Shown here piece after piece: positions 19,602-27,662 of a stretch of DNA of 64,000 nt. Location of the stretch: NCBI GenBank assembly GCA_037045355.1, contig JBAOHO010000021.1:124001-188000 (forward strand), given 5' to 3'. The notes under the pieces were generated by a model. That model was given only the letters and a program-made list of their open reading frames with translations. It searched no databases and was not told where the DNA came from. This stretch comes from Candidatus Nanopelagicales bacterium (GTDB taxonomy: Bacteria; Actinomycetota; Actinomycetes; S36-B12; GCA-2699445). Both the position numbers and the translations under genes were made by a program. Numbering within the stretch: the first letter of the stretch is position 1; every line of letters begins with the position of its first letter.

Positions 19602-20411
19602 GTGGGACGTCTGGACGACCGGGTGGCGATTGTGACCGGCGGTGGCCGGGGAATCGGGCAGGCCACTTCTTTGCGCCTGGCTGCCGATGGGGCGGCCGTC
19701 GTGGTCAATGACATCGACGAGACTCCCGCCGCCGAGACAGTGGATCTGATCACACAGGCGGGGGGGCGGGCCGTGGCGGCCGTGGCCAACACCGTCGAAC
19801 TCGATCAGGCGCACGCGCTGGTCAACCGCGCCGTGAGCGAGTTCGGCCAACTCGACATTCTGGTCAACAACGCGGGGACCACGCGGGACAAGATGTTCCA
19901 CGGACTGGACGACGAACTCTTCGACTTCGTGGTGGACACCAACCTCAAGACGGGCTTCCACACCACGCTGGCCGCCATGCCCTTCATGCGTGAGGTCGCC
20001 AAGGCGGAGATCAAGGAGAACGGCGCCCCCGCCTATCACCGCAAGATCATCTTCACTTCGAGTGTCGCGGCGCTGATGGGCAACCCCGGCCAGTTTAACT
20101 ACACCGCCGCCAAGGGCGCCATCATCGCCACGACCAAGACCTTGGCTCGGGAACTCGGGCCGTTCGGTATCAACGTCAACGCAGTCGCTCCGGGCTTCGT
20201 GGAGACCCGCCTCACCGCGGCCAAACAATCGGGTGAGACCTACGGGATCCCGGAAGAAATGCGGACCATGGCGCGCGCGATGATCTCGCTGGGCCGCCTC
20301 GGTCTGCCGGAGGACATAGCAAACGTCACGGCATTCCTCGCTTCGTCGGATTCCGACTTCGTCTCCGGGGTCACCATCCCTGTCACCGGCGGACAACTCG
20401 GAGGCATGTGA
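19602..20411 (+). CDS. Short-chain dehydrogenase/reductase, FabG-like (3-oxoacyl-thioester reductase)
   Basis: A 269-residue SDR. The NAD(P) motif T-G-G-G-R-G-I-G (12-19), the N-N-A-G motif near residue 89 and the catalytic Ser with Y-T-A-A-K near 165-170 are present. With the two MaoC-type genes that follow it would form a ketoreductase-dehydratase set acting on 3-oxoacyl thioesters. GTG is used as start, 4 bases after a strong AAGGAGG. The stop overlaps the next start (TGATG). Substrate (ACP or CoA) is not readable. Confidence 0.88.
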   Translation: MGRLDDRVAIVTGGGRGIGQATSLRLAADGAAVVVNDIDETPAAETVDLITQAGGRAVAAVANTVELDQAHALVNRAVSEFGQLDILVNNAGTTRDKMFHGLDDELFDFVVDTNLKTGFHTTLAAMPFMREVAKAEIKENGAPAYHRKIIFTSSVAALMGNPGQFNYTAAKGAIIATTKTLARELGPFGINVNAVAPGFVETRLTAAKQSGETYGIPEEMRTMARAMISLGRLGLPEDIANVTAFLASSDSDFVSGVTIPVTGGQLGGM

Positions 20412-20872
20412 TGCCTCTCAACCCCGGGTACGTCGGCAAGGCCTACCCCGCCACCCCCGGCTACCTCGTCGGCCGCGAGCACATTCGTGACTTCGCCACC
20501 GCCATCGGAGACAACAACCCCGTGTTCCACAACGTCGATGTCGCGCGGGAACTCGGCTATCCGGATCTCATCGCCCCACCGACCTTCCCATTCACGCTCA
20601 CGATGAAGGCCATGGCCATGGCGATGTTCGACCCGGAACTGGGATTGGACTATGGCCGCGTGGTGCACGGTGAGCAGCACTTCGAGTACACACGTCCGAT
20701 CTGCGCCGGTGACGAACTGGTCGTGAGCACAGTCATCGCCGACATCCACTCGTCTGGCAAGAACGAGTTCCTCACCACCCGCAGCGAAGTGAGCACAGTG
20801 GCCGGCGAACTCGTCGTGACCACGTCGGAGGTCATCGTGTCCCGGGGGACCGCGGTGGAGGTGGCGCCATGA
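20411..20872 (+). CDS. MaoC-like dehydratase, HadA-type subunit
   Basis: A 153-residue hot-dog-fold protein similar to the N-terminal MaoC-type dehydratases (HadA of mycobacteria). The start region G-K-A-Y-P-A-T-P-G-Y-L-V-G-R-E and D-N-N-P-V-F-H-N are family-typical. In the HadAB scheme this subunit provides the substrate pocket while HadB supplies the catalytic residues. The ATG at 20411 follows GGAGG by 6 bases. The end overlaps the hadB-like start by ATGA. Confidence 0.85.
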   Translation: MPLNPGYVGKAYPATPGYLVGREHIRDFATAIGDNNPVFHNVDVARELGYPDLIAPPTFPFTLTMKAMAMAMFDPELGLDYGRVVHGEQHFEYTRPICAGDELVVSTVIADIHSSGKNEFLTTRSEVSTVAGELVVTTSEVIVSRGTAVEVAP

Positions 20873-21297
20873 CCACAGTGACATTCGATGACATCTCGGT
20901 CGGCGACGAGCTCCCCCCGCTGAGAGTGCGGCTGCAGCGCGTCAATCTGGTCATGTACGCAGGGGCCAGTGGCGACTTCAATCCCATTCACTGGAATGAA
21001 CGAATCGCGACCGCAGTCGGGCTTCCCGACGTCATCGCGCACGGCATGCTCACGATGGCCACGGCTGCGAGAGTGGTCACGGAGTGGCTGGACGATCCGG
21101 GCGCTGTTCGGTCCTATCAGGCCCGTTTCAGCCGTCCGGTGGTGGTGCCCGACGACGATCGTGGCGCTGAAGTCACGATCACCGCGCAGGTGGCCGAGAA
21201 GCTGGCTGACGGTCACGTGGCGATCGAGATCACGGCTATGTCCGGTGACGAGGAAGTGCTGAAGCAGGCGCGCGCTGTGGTGGAACTACGGCTCTGA
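20869..21297 (+). CDS. MaoC-like dehydratase, HadB-type catalytic subunit
   Basis: A 142-residue hot-dog protein with the hydratase motif G-D-F-N-P-I-H-W-N-E, in which Asp and His are the catalytic pair, and the following G-L-P-D-V-I-A-H-G-M-L segment. It should dehydrate 3-hydroxyacyl thioesters together with the preceding gene. The position between rpmG and tRNA-Trp/secE matches mycobacterial hadAB, but a fabG-like gene replaces the simple rpmG-hadA junction and no hadC is seen. Confidence 0.88.
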   Translation: MTTVTFDDISVGDELPPLRVRLQRVNLVMYAGASGDFNPIHWNERIATAVGLPDVIAHGMLTMATAARVVTEWLDDPGAVRSYQARFSRPVVVPDDDRGAEVTITAQVAEKLADGHVAIEITAMSGDEEVLKQARAVVELRL

Positions 21298-21376
21298 CGG
21301 CACGCATTCCCGGAACCCGTCATCCGCGCACCCCGTCATCCGCACACTGAGCGCCGCCTACCTGCTCCGGCGCGCG

Positions 21377-22060
21377 TCAACTGATCCGAGCCGCTGCGGT
21401 GGTGGCCAGTTGTAGGGCCTGCTCGTCGCTGGCGCCGACTCCGATCTGGACCATGACGAAGTGGTCGCCCACCAGCATCCCGACCACAGGTGATTCGGTT
21501 TCCTCGTTGGTGAGGATGTAAGCGCGCTTGGCGCCGGGTAGTTCGACGGGCCTGGCCTTGTCCCCGAAGTAGGCCGGCGCCAGATCGACGTTGGTGTCAT
21601 ACGACTTGGCACCATCGATCTGGGAGACGCTCACGTCGACGATCGCCTCCGGGACCTCGACACCACCGACGTCGCCCATCTTGGTGAACGTGCAGGTCGC
21701 GATCTGCCGGGCGCCATCAGTGGACTCTTCCCCGGCGGGGAACGTTGTCTCGAGTACCTGATTGATCTCATCGGCGGTGAGCAAGCCACAAGGGTCATCA
21801 GCGCTGACGGCTGACACCGACTCGCTCGGCAGCGCCGAGGTCGCGGAAGGGGTCGGCACGGCGGAAGTCGCCGACCCGGTCGAAACCGGCCCTCCGGGTT
21901 GCGCTGACCCCGAACACCCCGCAACCAACGCGCCGACAGCCAGAATTGATGCCGAAATGGACAGTCTCGCCGCTCGCGCCCGTCCTTGCGCACCGGTCAG
22001 TCCTCGCGGACGGGCCAGCCCCCCCGAAGGGTTCGGTTCTGGCGAAAGGGCGCTGCGCAT
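21377..22060 (-). CDS. Secreted lipoprotein, DUF3558-like
   Basis: About 227 residues. After a basic N-region comes a hydrophobic stretch ending in the lipobox V-A-G-C, a Ser/Thr/Pro/Ala linker of about 45 residues, and a domain beginning D-P-C-G-L-L-T-A-D-E-I with a second Cys in I-A-T-C-T-F. That D-P-C-x-L-L-T motif is typical of actinobacterial DUF3558 lipoproteins. I place the start at the ATG 22060 because GGGAGT stands 7 bases before it; a longer form from 22093 would begin directly on a TATCGT box and seems unlikely. It is divergent from murB. Function unknown. Confidence 0.75.
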   Translation of the reverse strand: MRSALSPEPNPSGGLARPRGLTGAQGRARAARLSISASILAVGALVAGCSGSAQPGGPVSTGSATSAVPTPSATSALPSESVSAVSADDPCGLLTADEINQVLETTFPAGEESTDGARQIATCTFTKMGDVGGVEVPEAIVDVSVSQIDGAKSYDTNVDLAPAYFGDKARPVELPGAKRAYILTNEETESPVVGMLVGDHFVMVQIGVGASDEQALQLATTAAARIS

Positions 22061-22092
22061 GAGGTCGACTCCCGTCCCTGAGGTGCTGTCCA

Positions 22093-22099
22093 TACGATA
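22093..22099. promoter_or_regulatory. Overlapping divergent -10 boxes (murB / lipoprotein)
   Basis: On the plus strand TACGAT (22093-22098) is 6 bases before the murB GTG, giving a leaderless arrangement. On the minus strand TATCGT (22099-22094) can serve the lipoprotein gene. The two boxes overlap, so the promoters are probably mutually exclusive. Confidence 0.45.
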
Positions 22100-22104
22100 G
22101 GCCT

Positions 22105-23157
22105 GTGGTCCAGCCCGTCGATGAGCGCCCGGCGCTGCCCGATGTGTGCTTGGCAGACCTCACCACCTTGCGCCTGGGGGGCCCGGCTCACCGCGTTGTG
22201 GAGGCGACCACCCAGGACGAGATCATCGCCGAGGTGCAGCGAGCGGACCATGACGGGGAGTCGCTGCTCGTCCTCGGTGGCGGAAGCAACGTCGTCGTCG
22301 CCGATGACGGATGGCCCGGCACCGTGTTGCTCGTGCGCAACCGTGGGGTCGCGATCGCGGAAGGGTGTGGTGCCGCCCAGGTGATCGCCGAGGCAGGTGA
22401 GGATTGGGATCACCTCGTGGCCACCGCGGTGGCCACGGAACTCGCAGGCGTCGAGGCGCTCTCGGGTATCCCCGGTCGGGTGGGGGCCACACCGATCCAA
22501 AATGTCGGCGCTTACGGTCAAGAGGTCGCGGACGTCATCGCTCGAGTCCGGCTCTTCGACCGCAAGAGCGGGGAGATCAGGGAGTTGACCCCCGGCCAAT
22601 GTGGATTCGCCTATCGCGACAGCGTGTTCAAACGACGCCCGGGCCGGTACGTGATCCTCGCGGTGGCATTCCGGCTCGAGCGCTCGGCATCATCACGGCC
22701 GATCACGTACCCGGAGTTGGCCAGGCGGTTAGGCGTGGGATTGGGTGATCGCGCTCCTCTCGGTGATGTCCGAGCGGCCGTGCTCGGCCTGCGTGGTGAG
22801 AAGGGAATGGTGCTCGATGACAGCGATCACGACACCTGGAGCGCCGGTTCTTTCTTCACCAATCCCATCATCGATCCGGCGTCAGCCCAGACGCTGCCCG
22901 ACGAGGCCCCGCGGTTCCCGGTCAAGGGCGGAGTGAAAGTCAGCGCTGCCTGGTTGATCGAGAATGCCGGCTTCGGCAAGGGGTATGGAACGGGCACGGC
23001 GGCGGTGTCCACCAAACACTCGCTGGCATTGACCAACAGAGGTTCGGCCACGAGCGCTGAGTTGCTGGCGCTCGCCAATCAAATCCGTATCGGGGTGGCC
23101 GATCGGTTCGGGATCCGACTGTCACCTGAGCCGGTGCTGGTGGGATGCGAACTGTGA
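22105..23157 (+). CDS. murB: UDP-N-acetylenolpyruvoylglucosamine reductase
   Basis: A 350-residue FAD enzyme that completes UDP-N-acetylmuramic acid in the cytoplasm. FAD-binding motifs L-G-G-G-S-N-V-V-V and G-I-P-G-R-V-G-A-T-P-I-Q-N-V-G-A-Y-G-Q are intact; the catalytic serine segment A-G-S-F-F-T-N-P and a C-terminal Glu (L-S-P-E-P) are present. The GTG start has no Shine-Dalgarno box but a TACGAT 6 bases upstream. The stop codon lies in the first unit of a 17-bp tandem repeat. Confidence 0.97.
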   Translation: MVQPVDERPALPDVCLADLTTLRLGGPAHRVVEATTQDEIIAEVQRADHDGESLLVLGGGSNVVVADDGWPGTVLLVRNRGVAIAEGCGAAQVIAEAGEDWDHLVATAVATELAGVEALSGIPGRVGATPIQNVGAYGQEVADVIARVRLFDRKSGEIRELTPGQCGFAYRDSVFKRRPGRYVILAVAFRLERSASSRPITYPELARRLGVGLGDRAPLGDVRAAVLGLRGEKGMVLDDSDHDTWSAGSFFTNPIIDPASAQTLPDEAPRFPVKGGVKVSAAWLIENAGFGKGYGTGTAAVSTKHSLALTNRGSATSAELLALANQIRIGVADRFGIRLSPEPVLVGCEL

Positions 23158-23237
23158 CGGAGGAAAGGCTGTGACGGAGGAAAGGCCGTGACCGAGGAAA
23201 GGCCGTGACCGAGGAAAGGCCGTGACGGAGGAAAGGC
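23154..23237. repeat. Five tandem copies of a 17-bp unit between convergent genes
   Basis: gtgacggaggaaaggcc is repeated five times (the third and fourth copies read gtgaccgagg; the last lacks one base). Unit 1 contains the murB stop. Each unit carries a GGAGG/GAGG-like box followed 7 bases later by the GTG of the next unit, imitating a translation start. No ORF of size results. Confidence 0.92.
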
Positions 23238-23256
23238 GCCCAGACCCTATCCAGGC

Positions 23257-24456
23257 TCAGGCGAGCAGAGTGGCGATCCGGGTCACGCCCTCGCGTAGAT
23301 CGTCGTCGCCCAGTGCATAGGACAGACGTAAGTACCCGGGTGTGCCGAACGCTTCGCCCGGCACGACGGCGACTTCGACCTCGTCAAGGATGATCTCCGC
23401 CAACTCCGCGGTGGTCGTGGGGACCCGACCACGGATGTCGCGCCCCAGGACCTGCTTGACCGAGGGGTAGGCGTAGAAGGCGCCCTCGGGTTCGGGGCAT
23501 TCCACCCCGTCGATCTCGTTCAGCAGGGCCACGATGTCGCGTCGGCGCCGGTCGAACGCCGTGCGCATCTCCGCGACGACGGCCAGATCCCCGGACACGG
23601 CTGCCAAGGCCGCGGCCTGAGCCACATTGCACACATTCGAGGTGGCGTGTGACTGCAGGTTGGTCGCTGCCTTGACCACGTCGGCGGGACCCACCATCCA
23701 CCCCACGCGCCAGCCGGTCATGGCGTAGGTCTTGGCCACCCCATTGACGACGACACAGCGATCGGCGAGGTCCGGTGCCAGTACGGGCATGGAACTGAAC
23801 TCCGCATCGCCGTACACCAAGTGTTCGTAGATCTCGTCCGTGATGACCCAGAGCCCGCGTTCGACGGCCCACTGTCCGATGGCCTCGACCTCGGCGGGGG
23901 AGTAGACGGCGCCAGTCGGGTTGGACGGTGACACGAACACCAGAACCTTGGTGCGGTCCGTCACATACTCCTCGAGTTGCGCGATGCTGGCCCGATACCC
24001 GGTCGACTCGTCCGTCGGAACCTCGACCACCGTCCCCCCGGCGAGCTGTACGAGCTCGGGATACGTGGTCCAGTACGGCGCGGGCAGCAGGACCTCGTCG
24101 CCGGGATCCAGCAGGGTGGCGAACGCATTGTAGAGAGCCTGCTTGCCGCCGTTGCTCACGAGAACCTGGCTGGGGGGTACCACGAGGCCCGAGTCCCGTT
24201 CCGTCTTCGCCGCGATGGCCTCTTTCAAGGCGGGCTGGCCTCCGGCCGGGGAGTACCGATGGTTCTTCGGGTCCCGTGCCGCGATGACAGCCGCCTCGAC
24301 GATGTAGTCGGCGGTGGGGAAGTCCGGCTCGCCCGCGCCGAAGCCGATGACCGGGCGACCGGCGGCCTTCATGGCCTTGGCCTTGGCGTCGACGGCCAGC
24401 GTGGCCGACTCTGCGATGGAGCCGATTCTTTGGGAAACCCGTGCGGAGGCAGACAT
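23257..24456 (-). CDS. Aspartate aminotransferase (class I/II PLP aminotransferase)
   Basis: A 399-residue fold-type I enzyme. N-terminal I-G-F-G-A-G-E-P-D-F, the Y-S-P-A-G-G segment, N-P-T-G-A-V-Y, and the PLP lysine in V-A-K-T-Y-A-M-T-G-W-R-V-G-W are all in place, as is the carboxylate-binding R-L-S-Y near the end. This matches the actinobacterial/thermophile-type AspC that precedes tRNA-Trp and secE. It transfers amino groups between aspartate and 2-oxoglutarate; minor activity on prephenate-like acids cannot be excluded. Confidence 0.9.
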   Translation of the reverse strand: MSASARVSQRIGSIAESATLAVDAKAKAMKAAGRPVIGFGAGEPDFPTADYIVEAAVIAARDPKNHRYSPAGGQPALKEAIAAKTERDSGLVVPPSQVLVSNGGKQALYNAFATLLDPGDEVLLPAPYWTTYPELVQLAGGTVVEVPTDESTGYRASIAQLEEYVTDRTKVLVFVSPSNPTGAVYSPAEVEAIGQWAVERGLWVITDEIYEHLVYGDAEFSSMPVLAPDLADRCVVVNGVAKTYAMTGWRVGWMVGPADVVKAATNLQSHATSNVCNVAQAAALAAVSGDLAVVAEMRTAFDRRRRDIVALLNEIDGVECPEPEGAFYAYPSVKQVLGRDIRGRVPTTTAELAEIILDEVEVAVVPGEAFGTPGYLRLSYALGDDDLREGVTRIATLLA

Positions 24457-24559
24457 GGCGTCATCCTCTCATCGGGAACCCCGGCCGGGAAGGGGTCCCG
24501 TCTTCGCCAAGAGGTGCACGTGGGCACTTGTCCGAGCTTCGGCAAGAAGATCGCCCTGC

Positions 24560-24609
24560 ACTCACGGGGACTCACGGGGACTCACGGGGACTCACGGGGA
24601 CTCACGGGG
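24560..24609. repeat. Five tandem copies of a 10-bp unit
   Basis: actcacgggg is repeated five times exactly, then degenerates to actcaggg. It lies between the aspC start and tRNA-Trp, in a gap with no gene. The absence of spacers excludes a CRISPR array. Confidence 0.93.
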
Positions 24610-24744
24610 ACTCAGGGACCTTGCGGGGGTTCGGGGGATTGGACCGCGCCCGCGTCGGCATCTACACTCGGACCCGGTGTGTCACCGCCCTGCGGCAGCC
24701 TGCCCACCCCCAGTGGTCAGTCCTCGGCGGAGTTGTGGCTCCAC

Positions 24745-24817
24745 AGGGTCGTAGCTCAATTGGTAGAGCACCGGTCTCCAAAACCGGCGGTTGGGGGTTC
24801 AAGTCCCTCCGGCCCTG
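24745..24817 (+). tRNA. tRNA-Trp (CCA)
   Basis: AGGGTCG pairs with CGGCCCT (one T-G pair). The anticodon loop CTCCAAA carries CCA at 24778-24780. Position directly upstream of secE-nusG is the standard actinobacterial one. The 3' CCA is not encoded. Confidence 0.96.
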
Positions 24818-24822
24818 CTGGA

Positions 24823-24879
24823 CCGGAGGAGACGGCTCGATCCGAAGGAGACGGCTCGATCCGAAGGAGACGGCTCGAC
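24823..24879. repeat. Three tandem copies of a 19-bp unit upstream of secE
   Basis: The unit ccgaaggagacggctcgat occurs three times (the first copy reads ccggagg, the last ends gac). Each copy contains an AAGGAG/GGAGG-like box. It lies between tRNA-Trp and the secE start, so it is transcribed in the secE leader. Confidence 0.92.
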
Positions 24880-24917
24880 CAGCCAGACGAACAAGCAGCG
24901 ACAGACGCGGAGGAACA

Positions 24918-25154
24918 GTGAGCGGAACCGGAACAGCGCGAGCTGACCGGGACAGCCTGGGCTGGTTCGCCCGACTGTCCTTGTTCCTGCGCGAGGTCAT
25001 CGCCGAGCTGCGCAAGGTCATCTGGCCCACACGCAAGGAACTCATCGCCTACACCGGCGTGGTCATCGTCTTCGTGGTGATCATGGCCGGGATCGTGGCC
25101 CTCATGGACTTCGTATTCGGACGCGGCGTTCTCGCCCTGTTCGGCGGCGAGTGA
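24918..25154 (+). CDS. secE: Preprotein translocase subunit SecE
   Basis: A 78-residue protein with a charged N-terminus, the conserved F-L-R-E-V-I-A-E-L-R-K-V-I-W-P-T-R-K-E amphipathic region, and one membrane helix. It clamps the two halves of SecY. The GTG at 24918 is used because GGAGG precedes it by 4 bases; the open frame extends upstream through tRNA-Trp without meaning. It is followed by nusG after 13 bases. Confidence 0.96.
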   Translation: MSGTGTARADRDSLGWFARLSLFLREVIAELRKVIWPTRKELIAYTGVVIVFVVIMAGIVALMDFVFGRGVLALFGGE

Positions 25155-25167
25155 CGGAAGGAATGAA

Positions 25168-26148
25168 GTGACCGATCAGCCGACGTGGTCCGACGGACCG
25201 GCAGTCCCCGCCGAGACCGGGGATGGGACTACCGCCGTCGACAGCGCCCCCGATCCGTTCGCCTCGACCGATGAGACGGCCGCCGTCCAGTCCGAACTCT
25301 CCGAAGTGACGGATCCTGACCTGGCGCCGGACGAAGCCACTCAGTTCGAGAACTCCTCAGACGCGGCCGCCGCAGAGGTGACCCAGGTCGAGGATGAGGC
25401 CGCCATCGCACAACAGCCGGCCTCCGACGGTGATGTTGCCGCCGCGGATGACGACGCAAGCCCCAGCGCGGGAGATGCCGGTGTCGATGTCGGCACTGGC
25501 GAGATCGACGAGGCGGGTGAACCCGACCTGCGCGAATCACTCATGATGCAGCCCGGTGAGTGGTTCGTGATCCACTCCTACGCCGGCTACGAGAAGCGAG
25601 TGAAGGCCAACCTCGAGCGTCGTCGCGAGACCATGAACCTCGAGGACCGGATTTTCCAGGTCGAGGTCCCCGAAGAAGAGGTCTGGGAGTTCCGCAAGGG
25701 CGAGAAGAAGCGGGTCCGCCGCATCAAACTGCCCGGCTACGTTCTGGTGCGGATGGACATGGACGACGAGACGTGGGGCGCGGTGCGCCATACTCCCGGA
25801 GTCACCGGATTCGTCGGTAGTGCCCAGAACCCGCAACCGCTCAGCATCGACGAGGTCGTGCGTATGCTGCAGCCGCCCGAGACGTCCAAGCCCGCAGCGG
25901 CCGCAACTCCCGACAGCGCGGCACAGCAAGCAGCCAGCTCCGGTGGCGCTGCCCCCGCCACCCAGACGGTTGTGGTCAGCGACTTCTCCGTGGGTGACGT
26001 GGTCACGGTGATCGACGGGCCGTTCGCGACCCTGCAAGCCACCATCTCCGAGGTCAATGGGGAGAGTCAGAAACTCACGGCGATGGTCGAACTGTTCGGT
26101 CGTGACACCCCGGTCGAACTACGTTTCGATCAGGTCGAACGGGCATGA
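25168..26148 (+). CDS. nusG: Transcription termination/antitermination factor NusG
   Basis: A 326-residue protein, far longer than the 180-residue enteric NusG. Residues 1 to about 125 form an acidic, low-complexity extension rich in Ala, Asp, Glu and Thr. The NGN domain follows (G-E-W-F-V-I-H-S-Y-A-G-Y-E-K). An Ala/Pro/Ser/Gln linker of about 35 residues comes next, and then the KOW domain (F-S-V-G-D-V-V-T-V-I-D-G-P-F-A). NusG binds RNA polymerase and couples it to Rho or ribosomes. The acidic extension is common in actinobacteria; the long linker before KOW is noteworthy. It starts with GTG behind GGAAGGA. Confidence 0.96.
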   Translation: MTDQPTWSDGPAVPAETGDGTTAVDSAPDPFASTDETAAVQSELSEVTDPDLAPDEATQFENSSDAAAAEVTQVEDEAAIAQQPASDGDVAAADDDASPSAGDAGVDVGTGEIDEAGEPDLRESLMMQPGEWFVIHSYAGYEKRVKANLERRRETMNLEDRIFQVEVPEEEVWEFRKGEKKRVRRIKLPGYVLVRMDMDDETWGAVRHTPGVTGFVGSAQNPQPLSIDEVVRMLQPPETSKPAAAATPDSAAQQAASSGGAAPATQTVVVSDFSVGDVVTVIDGPFATLQATISEVNGESQKLTAMVELFGRDTPVELRFDQVERA

Positions 26149-26205
26149 CGACCCCTCCCCGGGACACAACACAGCCAGCACGAGCAAGGAACGAGTGAGG
26201 AAGAC

Positions 26206-26637
26206 ATGGCTCCCAAGAAGAAGGTCGCCGGCCTGATCAAACTGCAGATTCAGGCGGGCCAGGCCAACCCGGCCCCACCCGTGGGTCCTGCGTTGGGACA
26301 GCACGGTGTCAACATCATGGAGTTCTGCAAGGCCTACAACGCGGCCACCGAGAGCCAGCGCGGCGAAGTGATCCCAGTGGAGATCACCGTCTACGAGGAT
26401 CGCTCGTTCACGTTCATCACCAAGACTCCTCCCGCCGCGAAGTTGGTACTCAAGGCCGCCGGGCTGCAGAAAGGTTCGGGCGAGCCACACAAGACCAAGG
26501 TTGGTTCCATCACGCGCGATCAGGTGCGCCAGATCGCTGAGACCAAGATGCCCGACCTCAATGCCAACGACATCGACGGAGCGATGAAGATCATCGAGGG
26601 CACCGCCCGTCAGATGGGCGTCACCGTCACCGGCTGA
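26206..26637 (+). CDS. rplK: 50S ribosomal protein L11
   Basis: A 143-residue protein of the GTPase-associated centre. The N-terminal domain has L-Q-I-Q-A-G-Q-A-N-P-A-P-P-V-G-P with the prolines bound by thiopeptides; the C-terminal RNA-binding domain has G-T-A-R-Q-M-G-V. Full length, with GGAAG before the ATG. It is followed by rplA after 110 bases. Confidence 0.98.
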   Translation: MAPKKKVAGLIKLQIQAGQANPAPPVGPALGQHGVNIMEFCKAYNAATESQRGEVIPVEITVYEDRSFTFITKTPPAAKLVLKAAGLQKGSGEPHKTKVGSITRDQVRQIAETKMPDLNANDIDGAMKIIEGTARQMGVTVTG

Positions 26638-26747
26638 CCCTTCCCCGATCTCCCGCCTCCCCGGCGGAGGAGGATGCGCCGCCGGCGCCGCCTCGTGGCA
26701 GGGCTCGTGCAGCCCACATGACCACACCTGCGAACAAGGAGCAGAAC

Positions 26748-27458
26748 ATGAAGCACGGAAAGAACTACCGCAGTGCCGCCGCCACGGTGGACCGCGACAA
26801 GCTGTACACCCCACTCGAGGCCATGACGCTGGTCAAGGACTCCGGAACCGAGAAGTTCGACGCCACCGTCGAGGCAGTTGCGCGGCTTAGCGTGGATCCC
26901 CGCAAAGCCGATCAGATGGTCAGGGGCACCGTGAACCTGCCGCACGGCACGGGCAAGACCGCGCGGGTGCTGGTCTTCGCCGCCGGCGAGAAGGCCGAGC
27001 AGGCCCGGGCAGCCGGGGCGGACTTCGTCGGCAGCGACGACATGATCGAGAAGGTCGCCGGAGGTTGGACCGACTTCGACGCGGCTGTCGCGACCCCGGA
27101 CATGATGGGCAAGGTCGGCCGGTTGGGCAAGGTTCTGGGCCCCCGCGGTCTGATGCCGAACCCCAAGACCGGCACGGTGACGATGGACGTCGCCAAGGCC
27201 GTCGAGGAGATCAAGGGCGGCAAGATCGAGTTCCGCGTCGACAAGCATGCGAACTTGCACTTCATCGTGGGCAAGAAGTCGTTCACCGCAGAACAGCTGG
27301 CCGAGAACTACACGGCGGCCTTGGACGAGATCCTGCGGCTGAAGCCGTCGAGTTCCAAGGGCCGCTACATCAAGAAGATCGTGGTGAGTTCGACCATGGG
27401 ACCCGGGATCCCGGTGGAGCCGGCCCGGGCCCGCGAATCCGCGGGCGACCAGGCCTGA
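26748..27458 (+). CDS. rplA: 50S ribosomal protein L1
   Basis: A 236-residue protein forming the mobile L1 stalk. The start M-K-H-G-K-N-Y-R and the G-K-V-L-G-P-R-G-L-M-P-N-P-K-T-G-T-V motif are family hallmarks. The ATG at 26748 is preferred because AAGGAG is 6 bases upstream; an ATG ten codons earlier lacks a site. In other bacteria L1 represses its own operon by binding the leader. Confidence 0.97.
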   Translation: MKHGKNYRSAAATVDRDKLYTPLEAMTLVKDSGTEKFDATVEAVARLSVDPRKADQMVRGTVNLPHGTGKTARVLVFAAGEKAEQARAAGADFVGSDDMIEKVAGGWTDFDAAVATPDMMGKVGRLGKVLGPRGLMPNPKTGTVTMDVAKAVEEIKGGKIEFRVDKHANLHFIVGKKSFTAEQLAENYTAALDEILRLKPSSSKGRYIKKIVVSSTMGPGIPVEPARARESAGDQA

Positions 27459-27662
27459 CGTTGCCAGCGGTTCCCCGGTGGGCGGGTGCTCTTTCGAGTC
27501 GGGATGCGAGCGCCGAGTCGGACTGCGAAGTCGCCCAGGACGCGCGCCGGTGCCTGCCACTGGTGATCCGGTGACTGCATCTGGTGATGAGGGCTGGGGA
27601 TCCGTCATGCCCGCTTGGCCCCGAGTACCGTGGAATCAGAGTTCCTGCGTCAGGAGGACGCC

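Noticed and set aside
21301..21345. Short duplication ccgtcatccgc after the hadB-like gene
   Set aside because: Only two copies; too little to count as a tandem repeat locus.
24560..24609. Possible CRISPR array (regular short repeats)
   Set aside because: Units of 10 bp follow each other with no spacers and no cas genes are near.
24441..24917. Upstream open extension of the secE frame
   Set aside because: It runs through a tandem repeat and the tRNA-Trp gene, so it cannot be coding; the GTG behind GGAGG is the real start.
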